Shown here piece after piece: positions 42,541-59,250 of a DNA stretch of 64,000 nt. A program made the translations under genes and the position numbers. The DNA comes from Paramacrobiotus metropolitanus. Taxonomy: Eukaryota; Tardigrada; Eutardigrada; Parachela; Macrobiotidae. The notes under the pieces were generated by a model. It made no database searches. It was not told where the DNA came from and saw nothing but the letters and a program-made list of their open reading frames with translations. The stretch is from assembly GCF_019649055.1 (NCBI RefSeq), contig NW_026570314.1, forward strand, positions 248,001 to 312,000, given 5' to 3'. Position 1 is the stretch's first letter; the number at the start of each line of letters is the position of its first letter.

Positions 42541-45190
42541 TACTTCAGACATATGCAATATGTCAGCGTTGACGATCCAATGAAAAGGCTCGTTTGTTAC
42601 ATTCCGGCAGTAAGAGCACGAATTCTGGTGCCACGGGTTTGTGTCAGTGCGTTTGTGATTATTTAACCTGTTAATTATTATAGTTTATAGATGGCTTAGA
42701 CCAAGCCTGTCACAAACCAGAATGGTAGCAATTTTGCTCGAACAAGTTTAATTCAATAACATAATTCAATTACAGAAATGACGATGGTTTTCAAATACAA
42801 AATAACTGTTAAGTATTTATCCTGTATTTCATGAGAATGGTCGAACTCTGTATACAGTAATATTGGTAATAAAGCATAATTTTAAGTTCGTTAAAATTCC
42901 AGACTCACGATTAGGTTTCTTAAACTTGAAAACTGGATGCATGACCTTGCATTACTTACTCTAGGCTGACCTCTGACCACGTGCGCAATTTTGAAGAACG
43001 AAAGTTTATCATATATTTTGTGGCTAATTTGTACGATAATCAGATTTTCGAGAAATTACTCGAATTTTTATGTATATTTACAGAAAACGATTTTACCTGT
43101 GTACAGATAATATAAGTTAAGCTCATGATACGCGTATTATCGTATATACATATGGCCATTGACCCATTGTGCATATGGCCACTACCCTATCAATAACATT
43201 TATATGGAAAGACAGTTTCATATGTTTCGGATGAGTGGCTCACAGATAACCGCATCCGATTCACAAGTGTGCATGTCGGTTCATGCAGATCGCTTACAGC
43301 GCTGACTGATAACACCTAGGCAGTTATAACTTTATCTCGTTCGTAACGAGAAGTGTCGTGGTTTGACAAATTTTGTTCGAAAATACAAAAACTAACTTCA
43401 GCTGCCAACTGCCAAGCACCTGTCGGCATCTGGTTTATACACATAAACCTGCATTTTTATTGGCCAAAGCTCACCTTGGTCCAAGCTTTTTGAATACACT
43501 TTATATAATATTACGTTTTACATTAAACATTTTTGCCTTCTTTCTAATTTTTAAAAAACGAAAATGCTGAAGTTACACGCTTATGCGTCGTCGTTGTGAA
43601 AAACTGTGAATATAAAGTGATCAGCCGCTGCACTTTCCAGTCTTCCCATTGCGCGCGTTTGCTTGCGCACGTACGTACGGTATAATTTACAATGCGTTGC
43701 GGGAGTTCCGAGTTCCGACCGTATTACTATACTAGAACCCTTTTCTATTAAATAATATATTGATAAACCTCTATAAAACAGTATACGCAGAAAAACCTCT
43801 ATAAATCTTGATGTACTTTAAAAAGTTAAAATATTAGGTTTTTCTTCGTTTTTCTGGTTCTTAATAATTAGTCATGAAATCTGCCTCTAATCAGTAATTA
43901 TGCATAAGGCGCAGTATGCATCATTATACACCTGTATAAACGTATACTACATAATTCTACGTATATATGCTGGTAGCACTTTATAAATATTATAATATTA
44001 TTACATTAATCACCTTCACAGATCTAGAGAGAGATCGATGTACACTACAGAGAACAAGCACAATAACCGAGATACGACTTACGGAATTCTTTATTTTGGA
44101 AGCAGCTAAAAAAATTAGTAGACACTGTAAATGAAAGTCGGCATGTGTAATTTTTCACACGCGCCATGAAATACTAACCGATTACGTTAATTACTTGAAA
44201 AACTTAATGGCCTTGTATCTGTAAATTACACCGATTCCTAATGATTCTTAATCATGGTAAGCACAAAACCGAAACGGTCCGCTTTTATTATATAGTAAAA
44301 ACTGCTAAATTCTATAACAACTGCATGTTTATTGACTGTGCATGTTTATAGACTGTGTGATAAGTGCAAAATTAAATTATTTCAAAAGCCCAAATACCTG
44401 GTATACCGGCGGTCAAGTTAAACTCATCTAACTAAATTAATACAGCTCGATACATTGATACTTAACATATCTACCTATATGGCTATATGTATACTTATAT
44501 ATGTACACGGTAACAGTATACTTACAGTCTATAAAGAAAACCGCCGAAGTACTGTAATACTTTGTTTATTTTTATTTTTCCTACTTCTATTCATAACAGA
44601 AGACATTAGTAGCAGAAGACATTAGTTTAACTAACAGAAGACATTAGTCAGCTAATGGCTGACCTCCAGCAGCAGACGCGCACGGACGCGTACATGATAA
44701 CACTCGCATTACTGTTATCAAAAACGTCTCATATCAGGATTTCACACGGAGTCGCGTCGCAACGGCTGAATGCGCCATACAGTTCAATTGCGCGCGGCAA
44801 AAGTTGTCAAGTGTGATGAAAACTCAAAACTTGATATTTCAGTCGATCGTAAGCGCCATACAGCACTGCACCACTAAATCTTGATGTCACTGGTCTTACG
44901 CTTCCAAATAAATAATTACCGGTGGCAGCTCATATGGAACTATTTAATTTATTGGGATAACAACCGGGAGCATCAGGCTGTGCCAATGCGTCTTTAGGAA
45001 AGGATTTTGAAATCGTCTGAACAGTGCAGCCACATTTTATTTCGAATTGATGCTTGCCTACGATGCTCGTATTTCTTTGCTTTGGCGAACTGTTGCACGG
45101 CTATTGTTCGCATTGCACCGTTATGAATCTCTAATTGCTTCACAATCGAACCTCAAGTTTAAATTTTAATGCTCATCAAGCCAATTTGGA

Positions 45191-45216
45191 GTGGATGGTT
45201 TGTACAAACCATCCAC
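45191..45216. repeat. Perfect 26-bp palindrome
   Basis: GTGGATGGTTTGT followed by its exact reverse complement. Confidence 0.9.
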
Positions 45217-46241
45217 ACAGAAACCGGCAGCTGTCTGCAGAATACAGTGAGCAAAATTTCTTTTTCCAGGAAAGGATGAATATAATTTTGCCCGAACTGG
45301 GATTAATTAACTGTTCGATGCCGGTTACATATCTGTATCAGTCGAAAACTATTGCAACATTTATACATACACCACAACTACCGAATCCAGATCGCCCTGC
45401 TGATTAATAAAGAAATCGCCTAAACAAATGAATCCGCACAAGCGGAATAAAATTACTAGTGTCGTACTACAGAATACATATACCGGATAATATACTTAAT
45501 ATTTAGAAAACAACCGCAATTAATTTCATAAACGATTGGGGGCGGGGAGGGCACAATTTGTACCGACAAAATTATTATGTTATGTCGGATTACGACAAAA
45601 AACTTCCAGGACAAATTTTGTCTTTTTCTAGACAAAAAAACACTGATTTAAGGGTGATTGTGATTCATACGTTTCCCGTATGAGTTAACGTCTAAATTGA
45701 TGTACCGATATTACTATGATTCATATTTTTATTATTGATGGGGTATAGTACAAAACGGTGCGTGGTTTTAGTTTGAAACGGCATAGATCCCTCGACATAA
45801 TCATAACAGTTTAAAAATTTGATATGCATATAAGTTAAATTATTTACATACTCCCTCGTAGCAGTTAGTAACAATTTGCCACTAAGCATTTACTGAAAAT
45901 TAAATACTTTCGAAGATGTACTGATTTACGAGGTAATTGAGTGCTGCGTAGTTTGTTGTATTGCACTTGGTAGCATTTAACCAGGCAGTGGAAAACATCA
46001 CTGCAATTTAAATGAAAATTTCGAACTTTTACACTTCTGTTCTCCGATTATGCAATGTCCAAAGTTGCTTTAAATTACACTGCTTACATAAATTACTTAC
46101 CGTGAGTCTGCCTATCGTATCTTCTACTTTATTCTGTATCTACACTGGAAATACAGATACTGTATAGACTCCGTAGATGTTTTTCAACATATTTATTTAT
46201 ATTTCGGAAATGAAAATTGCTGAAATCCGTGACTTTGGTGA

Positions 46242-46280
46242 CAAAACATTTTGCAGTCAACATGACTGCAAAATGTTTTG
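46242..46280. repeat. Perfect hairpin, 18-bp arms, 3-base loop
   Basis: CAAAACATTTTGCAGTCA, loop ACA, then the exact complement. No T-tract or gene context suggests a terminator. Confidence 0.85.
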
Positions 46281-46680
46281 AATGGCATGACTGTTGAAAT
46301 GTTACCTGTGAGTGGAAGTTGCGCCCAGCCTTTCAACTGCGATACCATTGCGACGTTAATTCTTGTTTGAACTGTTTCATGTAGCGTCAACAGAATAAAT
46401 TGCTCAGACGAATCGATCGATCGAATTCCGATATAATATTTTTTATTAAGCGTTTGTCCAGTCAGCACACTGCTCATCCACCTCGTTAAGCACAGGGTAA
46501 ATTAAACAAGCTATTAAGAAACAATTAATTTCAACAGCAAATGCATTCAATTCAGCCACAGTAAAATAATTTAGTACAATACACAAATGCCGACAGTCTG
46601 AGAATACTGAGTAACATACGACGCAACTCATATTATTATTAAACGAAAATTTCAAAAACAGTCAGTTCCACCCAAATACC

Positions 46681-51002
<4,322 letters not shown>

Positions 51003-52078
51003 CGTAGGCGCATAGAAACAAGAGCTTGTCCCGGTACATTTTAAACAGCGCGCGTTCGCAAACTATGCTGTTTGTTAGTGCGGCACATACATAAAAATTA
51101 ACAGCAAACCAAGCTCTACAAACGAAGCGAAAAATGTGTGTTAAAAATATTTACAGTATTCTTAAATTTGGCGTCAGTGCAATGTCAACGGTACTGCACC
51201 ACCGCCTCCAAAACAACATCCGGTGGTAACAAGAACTAGGCAGAAGGGTGACCGTGAATTTTTATTTTATAATTATTTTATCTTTAACTTGCATATAGTG
51301 ATTGTTTGCCTTATTAGAATTCGTCGAAACACTCGGACCAGACGCCTCTCGCGGTTGGTCACTGAAGCCGGGAAGATGATGCAACAGGAAACAGGCGAGG
51401 TACGGGCGACTGAGTATCTACGCCAACGGATTAGCATAGAATTCCAACGCGGCATCCGTCATGGGAACAGCACCAGTATCGGCTAACTTAGACGAAATGG
51501 TCTGTTTGATTAGGCCGCCTATTTCCGTAACCGGCTGAGGTTGAGTATTCTGGACAAATCTTTCACTTTATAGGAAACTTGTGACTGTATCGTATCGCCA
51601 ATCTGATTGAATCTCAGCACTTATGTAGAGTACGTACATATTACAGACTGTACCTGTTGCCTTATAGCAACGATTGTTTCCTACTTCCTACTTCTGTTTA
51701 TTACCAGTTATCATTCAGTATCGGTTGTACTAAATACTTAATATTAAATATTAACTATATTACGAGAGACTTCACAATTAACTTGCACCGGTTTAAGCAA
51801 TGCCCTCTAACTGCAATGTGCGTCGGTGCTTTAATGCAGATAGTTGCATCGCGTTTATTGGAGCACGGGTTTATTAATTTTATCCAGTTCGTACTTGGCC
51901 AACACGCCGCATCTTTTATCGGCTTTTAAGTTTCGATGTAAAAACGTTCGAAAATGCATCCGCCAAACTGTGCCATCACAAAGAATTCCCGAAACACAGT
52001 ACGCAGAAAACCCAATAAAAGAAATTGATGGAGTAAAGTTTAAAAGGCGTAAGCCAGTCACTGAGATCGGCGGATAAA
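51003..52078. other. Spacer upstream of PLK with LINE debris
   Basis: Presumed PLK promoter side. Apart from the RLE LINE fragment at about 51310-51540, nothing is recognised. Confidence 0.5.
51310..51540 (+). mobile_element. RLE-type LINE, fragment 4
   Basis: Encodes RLVTEAGKMMQQETGEVRAT, then EYLRQRISIEFQRG, matching the C-terminus of the copies at 3.0 and 31.7 kb. A frameshift follows and the other frame continues ASVMGTAPV to about 51535. Only the last ~60 codons survive. Confidence 0.8.
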
Positions 52079-55000
52079 TTATGAACAGTCAACACACCGT
52101 TTGTGATTGCCACGAATGATTTCCAAGGTCACAATGTTTCCGGCGTTGTGCAACATACTGGCGGCTTCTTCGAAGGTGGCCGCTAGTACCCTCTCTCCGT
52201 TTACGCGGACAATCTGATCACCGTGCTTCAGTCGCCCTGCAGAATACAAGGTCACCTGAAAATAGCACGTGTGACACCGCCCTGCATGTATTTAGGAGAC
52301 TAGGACAGCTAGTGTTTCTGCTGGGCCGTGCAACTGTCCAAGTGTGACTACCGGAAAGGCTTTATTGCCCCAAACTGCACTATTGCTTCCTACCATCCCG
52401 CTCAGCGCTTGCTCCGGCTAACATCCTTTGCACAAACACTTCCAGATCTCCATCCTGATTTGGCCCTGCGCGGCCACCACCCTACAAAGAAGCACAGTAA
52501 TTATATCTTCCAGACCGGAAAATCAACTTTTCTTACATTTGCCGGGTGCATGAAAGAACTGTTCTCGTGCATGTGCTGAAAGTCAGTGCAGATATTTTAC
52601 CGCGGAAAGTGTTATTTTTTAAATTTGCCTTGAAAATTTTGGTTAACTTTGGTAAACCGACTGAACTAAACAATTTATTCTTCCTAAACCTAATTCTGGG
52701 CTTGAATCTTTGTTTTCTCGCTCTCTTTACTGGATGAAGTTAATGCTCGTAAAGTTGTTAGTGCGAGATCTAACAGTTCGTGCTTCATTGCATGCAGACA
52801 TTTTCAAATATAAACGGAAATATTTGTGCGCCAATAGTGTTGCCAGTGCCAACCTGACACGCACCATATAAAACCCCAAATGACCGTTTTCTCCACGCCG
52901 CAATACGATCGTAATAGGTTCCGACAGACTGCAACAAACAAATCAATGACCAAACTCTTTGCAGTAACAACGTGGAATGGATTGCGGGAAGGCCGAAAAT
53001 ATATGAATATGAGTACGGTCAGATTTAACCGCTCAGTGCTCACCGACGCTCCGGCACCTCTTCGCCTGAAATCCCTAACAGCATCCTAACCAGCCAAACG
53101 CCTGGCCCGATGATCTTCCTAATCCAATACCACGGCAGCCAGACCGTCGACTTCGCCACCACCTCGACACTTCCCGGTTGCGGAACAGATCCCGGGTTTA
53201 ATCGTGGCTCCCATGAAAACGGTATTTCCGGCTTCGCTGTTGCGTGCTTGTACCGATAAATGTCCCACAATTCGGCTTGCGATAATAAATTGCTCTGCAA
53301 ATAATAATGACGCCTGGAAGATGTCGAGAGTTCTGTGCCGTTTGCCTGACCTCAGCCGGCCCATCAAGCAGCTCCTGGTCGCTCATCAGCGGGAATCGGA
53401 CGAGGAACAGCAGTTCGCCCAGCGTCCGCCGCCGGTTGGCAGGTGTTGGCTCCTCGTTGTTTCGGGCGCAAGCAGCTGCTGCCCACCTGAGAAACAAATG
53501 AACGAAACATACAATCCTATTAGACTACATAGAATCGTCCTCCTGCGTCAGGGTTTTGGCAAGCCTTTAAATTTTCGCTTTGCACTGATTATTATTAGAA
53601 GCACTGTAATACTTCGGTTTTTCTTAGCAACTGGTCACTTAAACTTTACATTTCAAATAACAATTGTTCAGACTGTGAAGGCCGATAGCTCCGCCTTCAC
53701 GATTGGCCATTCGCCGCTGTCTTTTGCTGTTCTGGGGATTTCCATCCCACACATTGCTGCTGTGTTTTGACGGATCTACAGCACAGCTGCGCTGGCTGTA
53801 GGATCCGATCTCATTAGTCTGGTGTTTGCTGCGCCACGGTGCGCACATTAGATTTCGGCATTAAAGCCTCAATCCGGGTTCGCCGCTGTTTCGCCGTCGA
53901 AGGTACGTGGGCGCCCATAAGGCCCCACGTTACAAGACAGCTCGAAGTACCCAACTACAGGAGCCCCAGTGGAGGTACTGAACATTTCTCAAGTTTTTTT
54001 TTTGCTTGATTTCATAAAAATTGTATTTGTTTGTTGGATTCACCCAACGCACGAACCCAGCAGACAACATGCAACTTTAAAGTCGGCACTCGAGAGTCCC
54101 GACTAAATTAGTGTAAATTCGAGCACACGTAAATAAACAATCGAAAGCACACAACAACAATCTAAAAGAATCCCCGAAGACAGGTATCCTTAACTACAGT
54201 GGACTTCATAAATGTGGTTACACATAGTCACCCGTATGCATAGCGCTATCGGCTTTAAGTGTAACCACATTTATGAAGTCCATTGTATACGACCTACCAG
54301 TACGGCCTCGTTTATTAAATGAAGTATTCCATAATTCTTACTTCTCGACGGCTGTGTAGATAATGTTCTCCGATGCCTGCAGTGTACTGCGCTGCAGAAT
54401 TGACTCCATTGTTTTGCTGTCCAGACAGCTAAATGGTTCCGATCCCAGAACAGTTTCAGCGTGCGCGTCTATCAGTTTTAAGCAAGGTTCCATAAAGGCG
54501 TCAGCATGCCATTTAAGTGCCTAAATGTATCAGAAATTTTTCGACATGTAATTAAACAAACGTAATAGTGCTCGCGCAAACTATGTAGTTTGTTTAAAAT
54601 CTACACGCTGTAATTAATTAGGGAAGTGGCCCGGTACATAGTGCCATCTTTTTCAGATTTGCGGAAAAAAGCACATAAGTAAGTATAAGGATCATTCTGA
54701 GAGGGAACCAGTCAGTATTCTGGCATTTTTTCCCAGTTTTAAAATAAATTTTAAAATTTTTGAAATTCATTTTAAAATTTGAAAAACATCATGGAAACAT
54801 GGTTCCGTGTCAAAACGATCCTTATACTGAGTTATACTAATGCGCTTTTTTCCGCAAATCTGAAAGAAATCGTCTCATAATGAGACTTCAGGTACACCTT
54901 CTTGCATTTCAGTTTTTCGGAATCTTATTTCGCCCATAACCTTCCAACCGGATGTTGTGCACACAAACGATATCCACACCAACATATACAAATCATGTGG

Positions 55001-55696
55001 CTACAGAATGCAAGAAAACGATGCAAAAAAAGGGTTAGGGTGAGCGCAGAAGTGGAAGTTTTCGTGTATGCACCCAAAATTTGGCACCATGTACCGGGCC
55101 ACTTCCCTTAAGACAGGCGGAGAAAAGCTTACCATGTCGAGATACGTTAAGCAGTTCCGTGTATCAAGGTCCTTGAAGACAAACTGGGAGCACAAGTCTA
55201 CCATCAACGGCACATCGTATCGATCGGCGCAGTACTGCGTTGGAAAGACATTCTCGTGATTCAAATCAACGCGGTCAATGTAGAAATAGCTAGAAAACCA
55301 GCTTCAAAACACCCCATTCTTTAAGAAACTGCAAACTGACATTTACCTGAGCATATTGGCGAATGCTTCTGGATGAACATCAGGAACATCAATTGGACGA
55401 TCACAAGATTCGGGCAAACTGCCATAGAACATGGCCCGAAAAACCGGACTGCGCATGCTCAAAATATTTCTACAAACCCGTGAACCCAGAACCGACTTGA
55501 AAATTTGCATCAGGTAGACCTGGACTTTGGTAGAGACTTACTTGTGCGTTGGAAAGATCTTGACGGGTCCGTAATCACGGCCCACGGCGAGTTGCACATC
55601 GCTTAAATCCCCGTTGGCCAGTGCACTGTTTAGTATACTGTTGATGCCAGGAGAGGTTGCTCCCCGTTGAATTTGTGGACTACAGCATCCCGCCAT
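52079..55696 (-). CDS. BTB-BACK-PDZ protein, copy E (nine exons, 436 aa)
   Basis: Exons: 55542-55696, 55347-55469, 55133-55289, 54342-54520, 53351-53486, 53044-53294, 52865-52928, 52394-52481, 52079-52236; 1311 nt, TAA stop, all junctions canonical and in the family phases. BTB: NGDLSDVQLAVGRDYG, SPVFRAMFYGSLPE, HPEAFANMLR. BACK: ILQRSTLQASENIIYTAVEK, ANRRRTLGELLFLVRFPLMSD. Linker: LWDIYRYKHATAKPEIPF. PDZ: TIVLRRGENGHLGFYM, RMLAGASAERDGRLKHGDQI, alpha-B start ATFEEAA with Phe at the class-setting site, suggesting a ligand class other than S/T-x-hydrophobic. The tail ends HKRCVDCS. Intron 3 holds a 487-bp MITE, intron 4 the block shared with copy C and an 89-bp MITE. Likely CUL3 adaptor with a C-terminal-peptide reader. 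Confidence 0.87.
53660..53940. repeat. Paralogous intron-4 block (pair with 23960-24340)
   Basis: Counterpart of the block in copy C, same intron and orientation, but with indels that destroy the open frame present there. Confidence 0.6.
54197..54285. mobile_element. Complete 89-bp MITE, TA target
   Basis: CAGTGGACTTCATAAATG...CATTTATGAAGTCCATTG with TA on each side; ~27-bp terminal inverted repeats around a short core (CACCCGTATGCATAGCGCTATCGG). Lies in intron 4 of BTB-PDZ copy E. It is the unbroken form of the element at 41990-42540. Confidence 0.88.
54621..55107. mobile_element. 487-bp MITE with TTA duplication in intron 3 of copy E
   Basis: Ends GGGAAGTGGCCCGGTACAT...GTGCCA and inverse, flanked by TTA at 54618-54620 and 55108-55110. 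A second inner inverted pair, TTTCAGATTTGCGGAAAAAAGC (54652-54673) and its complement (54845-54866), brackets an AT-rich core. It has no transposase. The right end lies 23 bases from the exon 3 donor. Confidence 0.85.
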
Positions 55697-56634
55697 CTCT
55701 GGACTCAGGATTCTGCACAGAAAATGATCAGCTATAAGCTTAGCAAAAATGGCGATCCAAAAGCTTATCAGACAGATGCGGCCAGTAAACGCGTGCCGTC
55801 CGAGCTTACCAGCGCCAGTTGAGGCCGTCATTGTTTACCAGCACTTCACAACTGACAAAAACAATGCATTAGAGAATTTGCGTTGCAAATTCTTCGACAT
55901 TAAATATTATGATATTGTTGCGTTTTTTATTGGTTACAGGTAGAGAATCTGGGGGACTGTATCCGTGCACAGTACAACTAAAACAGAGAAATGAATTAAT
56001 TTTATCTGGTTAAGAATGTAGTAGCTGCTGCTCGTTGGCGGTAGATAACGGGATGTATTTTACCGGGTGGCCCGTGGCCCAACAAAATGGCGGCTTCAGT
56101 TTTTGTTTGCTTTTCGTGAACCAGTTGTCATACAGCAAAGGTTCTGGACTCATTAAATTACAAATTTTGTTAGCTACTGAACGTAAAAATTTGAAAAATT
56201 GTGGCGCGCTCGTGTAAAGCTGTTGTGACCTCGGCCACCAGACATCAGTCGAGTACAGTGTTGTTCGGTCTAGTGATCACTTCTAGTCGGGTATGGTAGT
56301 GGGCAATGGTCGTGGCTCATTAAAGGCCATTTGTAACTGCGTGTGCTACGTTGCGTGTGCTGCGTAACTTATAAGTAACATAGGTACCACCGCATCCGGA
56401 CATCGCATACCTTTTAAGGTGATATAGTGCTTTTGCTTATTCCCAGAGAAAGCGCGCCACACAAACACAGTGGACAACAGTACGACTACCACCTGTACAT
56501 AAAGTGATAAAATACATATCTGTATGTATGTAGTACTAGTACATGCACGGATAGAACTCGTGTTCACAAATTATTACTGTGACAGTTTCAGGGCAAATTA
56601 AATCTAACGGAAACCAAAGTATAAGAAACACAGT
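55697..56634. other. Spacer between BTB-PDZ copies E and F
   Basis: Upstream side of copy E and 3' side of copy F; no gene or repeat recognised. The GTGCAG before the ATG context of copy E (55697-55710) may be the acceptor of a 5' UTR intron. Confidence 0.45.
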
Positions 56635-59250
56635 TCACTCATTGTGATGGGCGGTGGGGCTGCGAACAGCCAGGAACGAGAGTCGCATAACGTCTATTGC
56701 CATGTTATTCCCGGCGTTCCCGAACACACTGACAGCCTCGTCATGCGTGGCCCCTTGCAGACTCACTCCGTTCAGTCGAATAATCTGATCTCCCGGCAGC
56801 AGTCGTCCTGCAGAAATTAAACGGTCTCGGCTCCAAAAGCGTAACTTCGATATATAGAAGTAAATTGTTTCCGTCGCATCACATTATGCCGAAAAGACAA
56901 ACATATTATTGCTCCTAACCTAACTGAGTATTTTTTTGTTACCATCTTTGTGGGCGCTTCCTCCGATTAAGATTCTCTTCACATAGATGGGCACGCCACA
57001 ATCACGGCCGCCAGCCTAAGCACAGCAGTTCGTTTTAAGCACTAAAAGCAAAACTCTGAGATACTTCGCAACAACAACCCAATAATACGTAAACAACCCA
57101 GTAACCTGGAAGCGCACAATACTTATTCCTAAAGGAATGCCTTCTCCGCGCCGCAGAACGATCGTCCCAAAAATCGGAAAACTGCAAAAATTACACGAAA
57201 CTTGTGCAAATTCGGGTCTGAAAGATATTTCCGTTTGTCTACTTAACTTATCTCGCCTACTGCCTGTTCTAATAATCTCAGTGCAAGCGCAATATGGCCA
57301 TGGAAGTTGGTCGCGCTCTTCCTAGTCTAGCCTTAGTTTTGTTATTTTCTCATTTTGGTGCGCGACAATTTAAATAAAGTCAGCCAGGTTTTTCCTGATT
57401 TTAGTAAACGCGGTCATAGCTTTTTTGGTGAACTTATGGTTTGTATCCTTTGCAGTAATCTCTAGACTGCACAACAAGAGTCTTCCTCGAAGCGCCGAAT
57501 AAGAAGTTCGAGTTGGGCTGGTATCGCTTTAATAACACGGGAACATCGACTGAGTACAGCATAATTTTCAACGCACCAATTTGCAGGCACCACTTGAACG
57601 GGATACCCTAGCAGCTTCCCGGCCAACCACAAGAATGACTGGATGAACTTCCTTATCCACCACGAAGACCGCGAGAATGACTCTGTCGTCGGCGCTATCC
57701 CGTCCGGTAACGGTGGCAGCGGAACAAATCCTGGGCTTAATCTTGGTTGAGCAAAAAAGGGTGTTTCCGGCTTCGCTTTGGCGTGTTTGAGCCGAAAAAT
57801 GTCCCACCATTCGGATTGCAGTAATAAATTACTCTACACGAACAACAACACTTGCCTCGGCCATTTCGAGAGGCACATTCGGCTGCCGTACCTCAGCGGG
57901 TCCATCCAATAGCTCCTGATCACTCATCAGCGGGAACCGCACTAAGTACAGCAGGTCGCCCAGTACTCGTCGCCGGTTGGCAGCAGTGGGCTCCTCGTTA
58001 ATACGGGCGCAGGCGGCTGCAGCCCACCTACAAAACAAGTGCACTGCAGTCATTGCACAAAACAGATCGGTTAATAACTTAATCCAATCCGAGCACAACA
58101 TTCGGACGACGAATGTTCCAAATAGATTTCAAACGCTTCTAAACGAAAACTTTTGGTGTTGATCAAATCTCTGTGGTAACATTACCTTAATGCTTACCAG
58201 TTTACGTAAAATGAACCGGTTATTGCTGTTAATGCCGGTTGGATTTTCAGTTTTTACGAAAGATACAGACAAACCGAAGCAAGTTCAAATTTCAACTAGG
58301 AGAGCCATTAATTTAACAAAATGAGAGGGTCTTTTAGGACGTCTTCAGTGCGCGACGACCAATGTGACAAAGTTTTATGTCTTCTGTCTTACATATGGGA
58401 TACCGGGATATATCTTATATATCACTCACTTTTCGACTGCCATGTAGATCGCGTTTTCCGCTGCCTGCAGTGTGCTGCGCTGCAAAATTAGCTCTAGCGA
58501 TTTCCTATCCAGTTTGCTGAATCGTTTGGAGCGAAGAATGCCTTCAGTATGCATATCCACTAATTTCAAACACGACTCAACGATGTCTTCGGCATTCCAC
58601 TTAACCGCCTGCAGGAAACCGAAGAGTTATTTGCAGTTTCGTAGCACAGGGAGCACTGAGGATACGTACCTTGTCCAGATACATTAAGCAGTTGCCTGCT
58701 TCAAGTTGACTTAAGATGAACCGCGAGCAATGGTCGACCAGTAACGGCACATCGTACCTGTCCGCACAGAATCGGGTGGGGAAGACAGTGTTGCGACTGA
58801 GCTCGACGTCGTTGGTGTAAAAATAGCTAAAAGTAACAACGCGTATAAATTCCGGTGCATGTCTTCTTCAAACTCTTGTTTATGAAAGTCCAGATACCTG
58901 AGCATGTTGGCGAAGGCATCAGGATGAACATCGGGAACAGGAATGGGGTGGTCGCAGTTTTCGGGTAGGCTTCCGTAGAACATAGTGCGGAACACCGGAC
59001 TGCGCATGCTCAAGATGTTTCTAGACAGATCAGTAAAACCAGGAACGGAAGCCCACAGCATATGTATATCAGCGAGAACGTACTTGTGTGTTGAAAAGAC
59101 TTTTACGGGGCCATATGCACGCCCCACGGCAAATTTTACATCGCTCAGGTCACCGCTGCTTAACGCAGTGTTCAGGAAACTGGGGATGCCGGAAGTGGCA
59201 AGTTCTCGGTCCGGGTTGTTGGCACCCGATGCTGTCGCAGTTGGTGGCAT
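56635..59250 (-). CDS. BTB-BACK-PDZ protein, copy F (nine exons, 442 aa)
   Basis: Exons: 59084-59250, 58898-59020, 58670-58826, 58430-58608, 57892-58027, 57577-57833, 57118-57181, 56943-57015, 56635-56807; 1329 nt in one frame, TGA stop. BTB ~25-115: SGDLSDVKFAVGRAYG, MRSPVFRTMFYGSLPE. BACK ~130-275: ILQRSTLQAAENAIYMAVEK, ANRRRVLGDLLYLVRFPLM. Linker with WWDIFRLKHAKAKPETPF. PDZ ~343-430: TIVLRRGEGIPLGISI, GGSAHKDGRLLPGDQIIRLN, alpha-B ATHDEAV with His, the class I signature. The ATG at 59250 is chosen by alignment; an in-frame ATG at 59331 would add 27 residues, and TTTCAG between them suggests a 5' UTR intron. Probably recruits proteins ending in S/T-x-hydrophobic to CUL3; the pairing is inferred. 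Confidence 0.87.

Larger units (their letters stand above)
42543..46680. other. 4.1 kb AT-rich intergenic region
   Basis: No gene supported on either strand. Structured spots: AACAGAAGACATTAGT-like words three times at about 44595-44655; a perfect 26-bp palindrome at 45191-45216; a stem with 18-bp perfect arms at 46242-46280. The right end is the 3' side of the Polo-like kinase gene. Confidence 0.55.

Noticed and set aside
53204-53770. 188-codon plus-strand frame
   Set aside because: It is antisense to exons 5 and 6 of BTB-PDZ copy E, which are supported by splice sites and paralogues; the plus frame has no paralogue.
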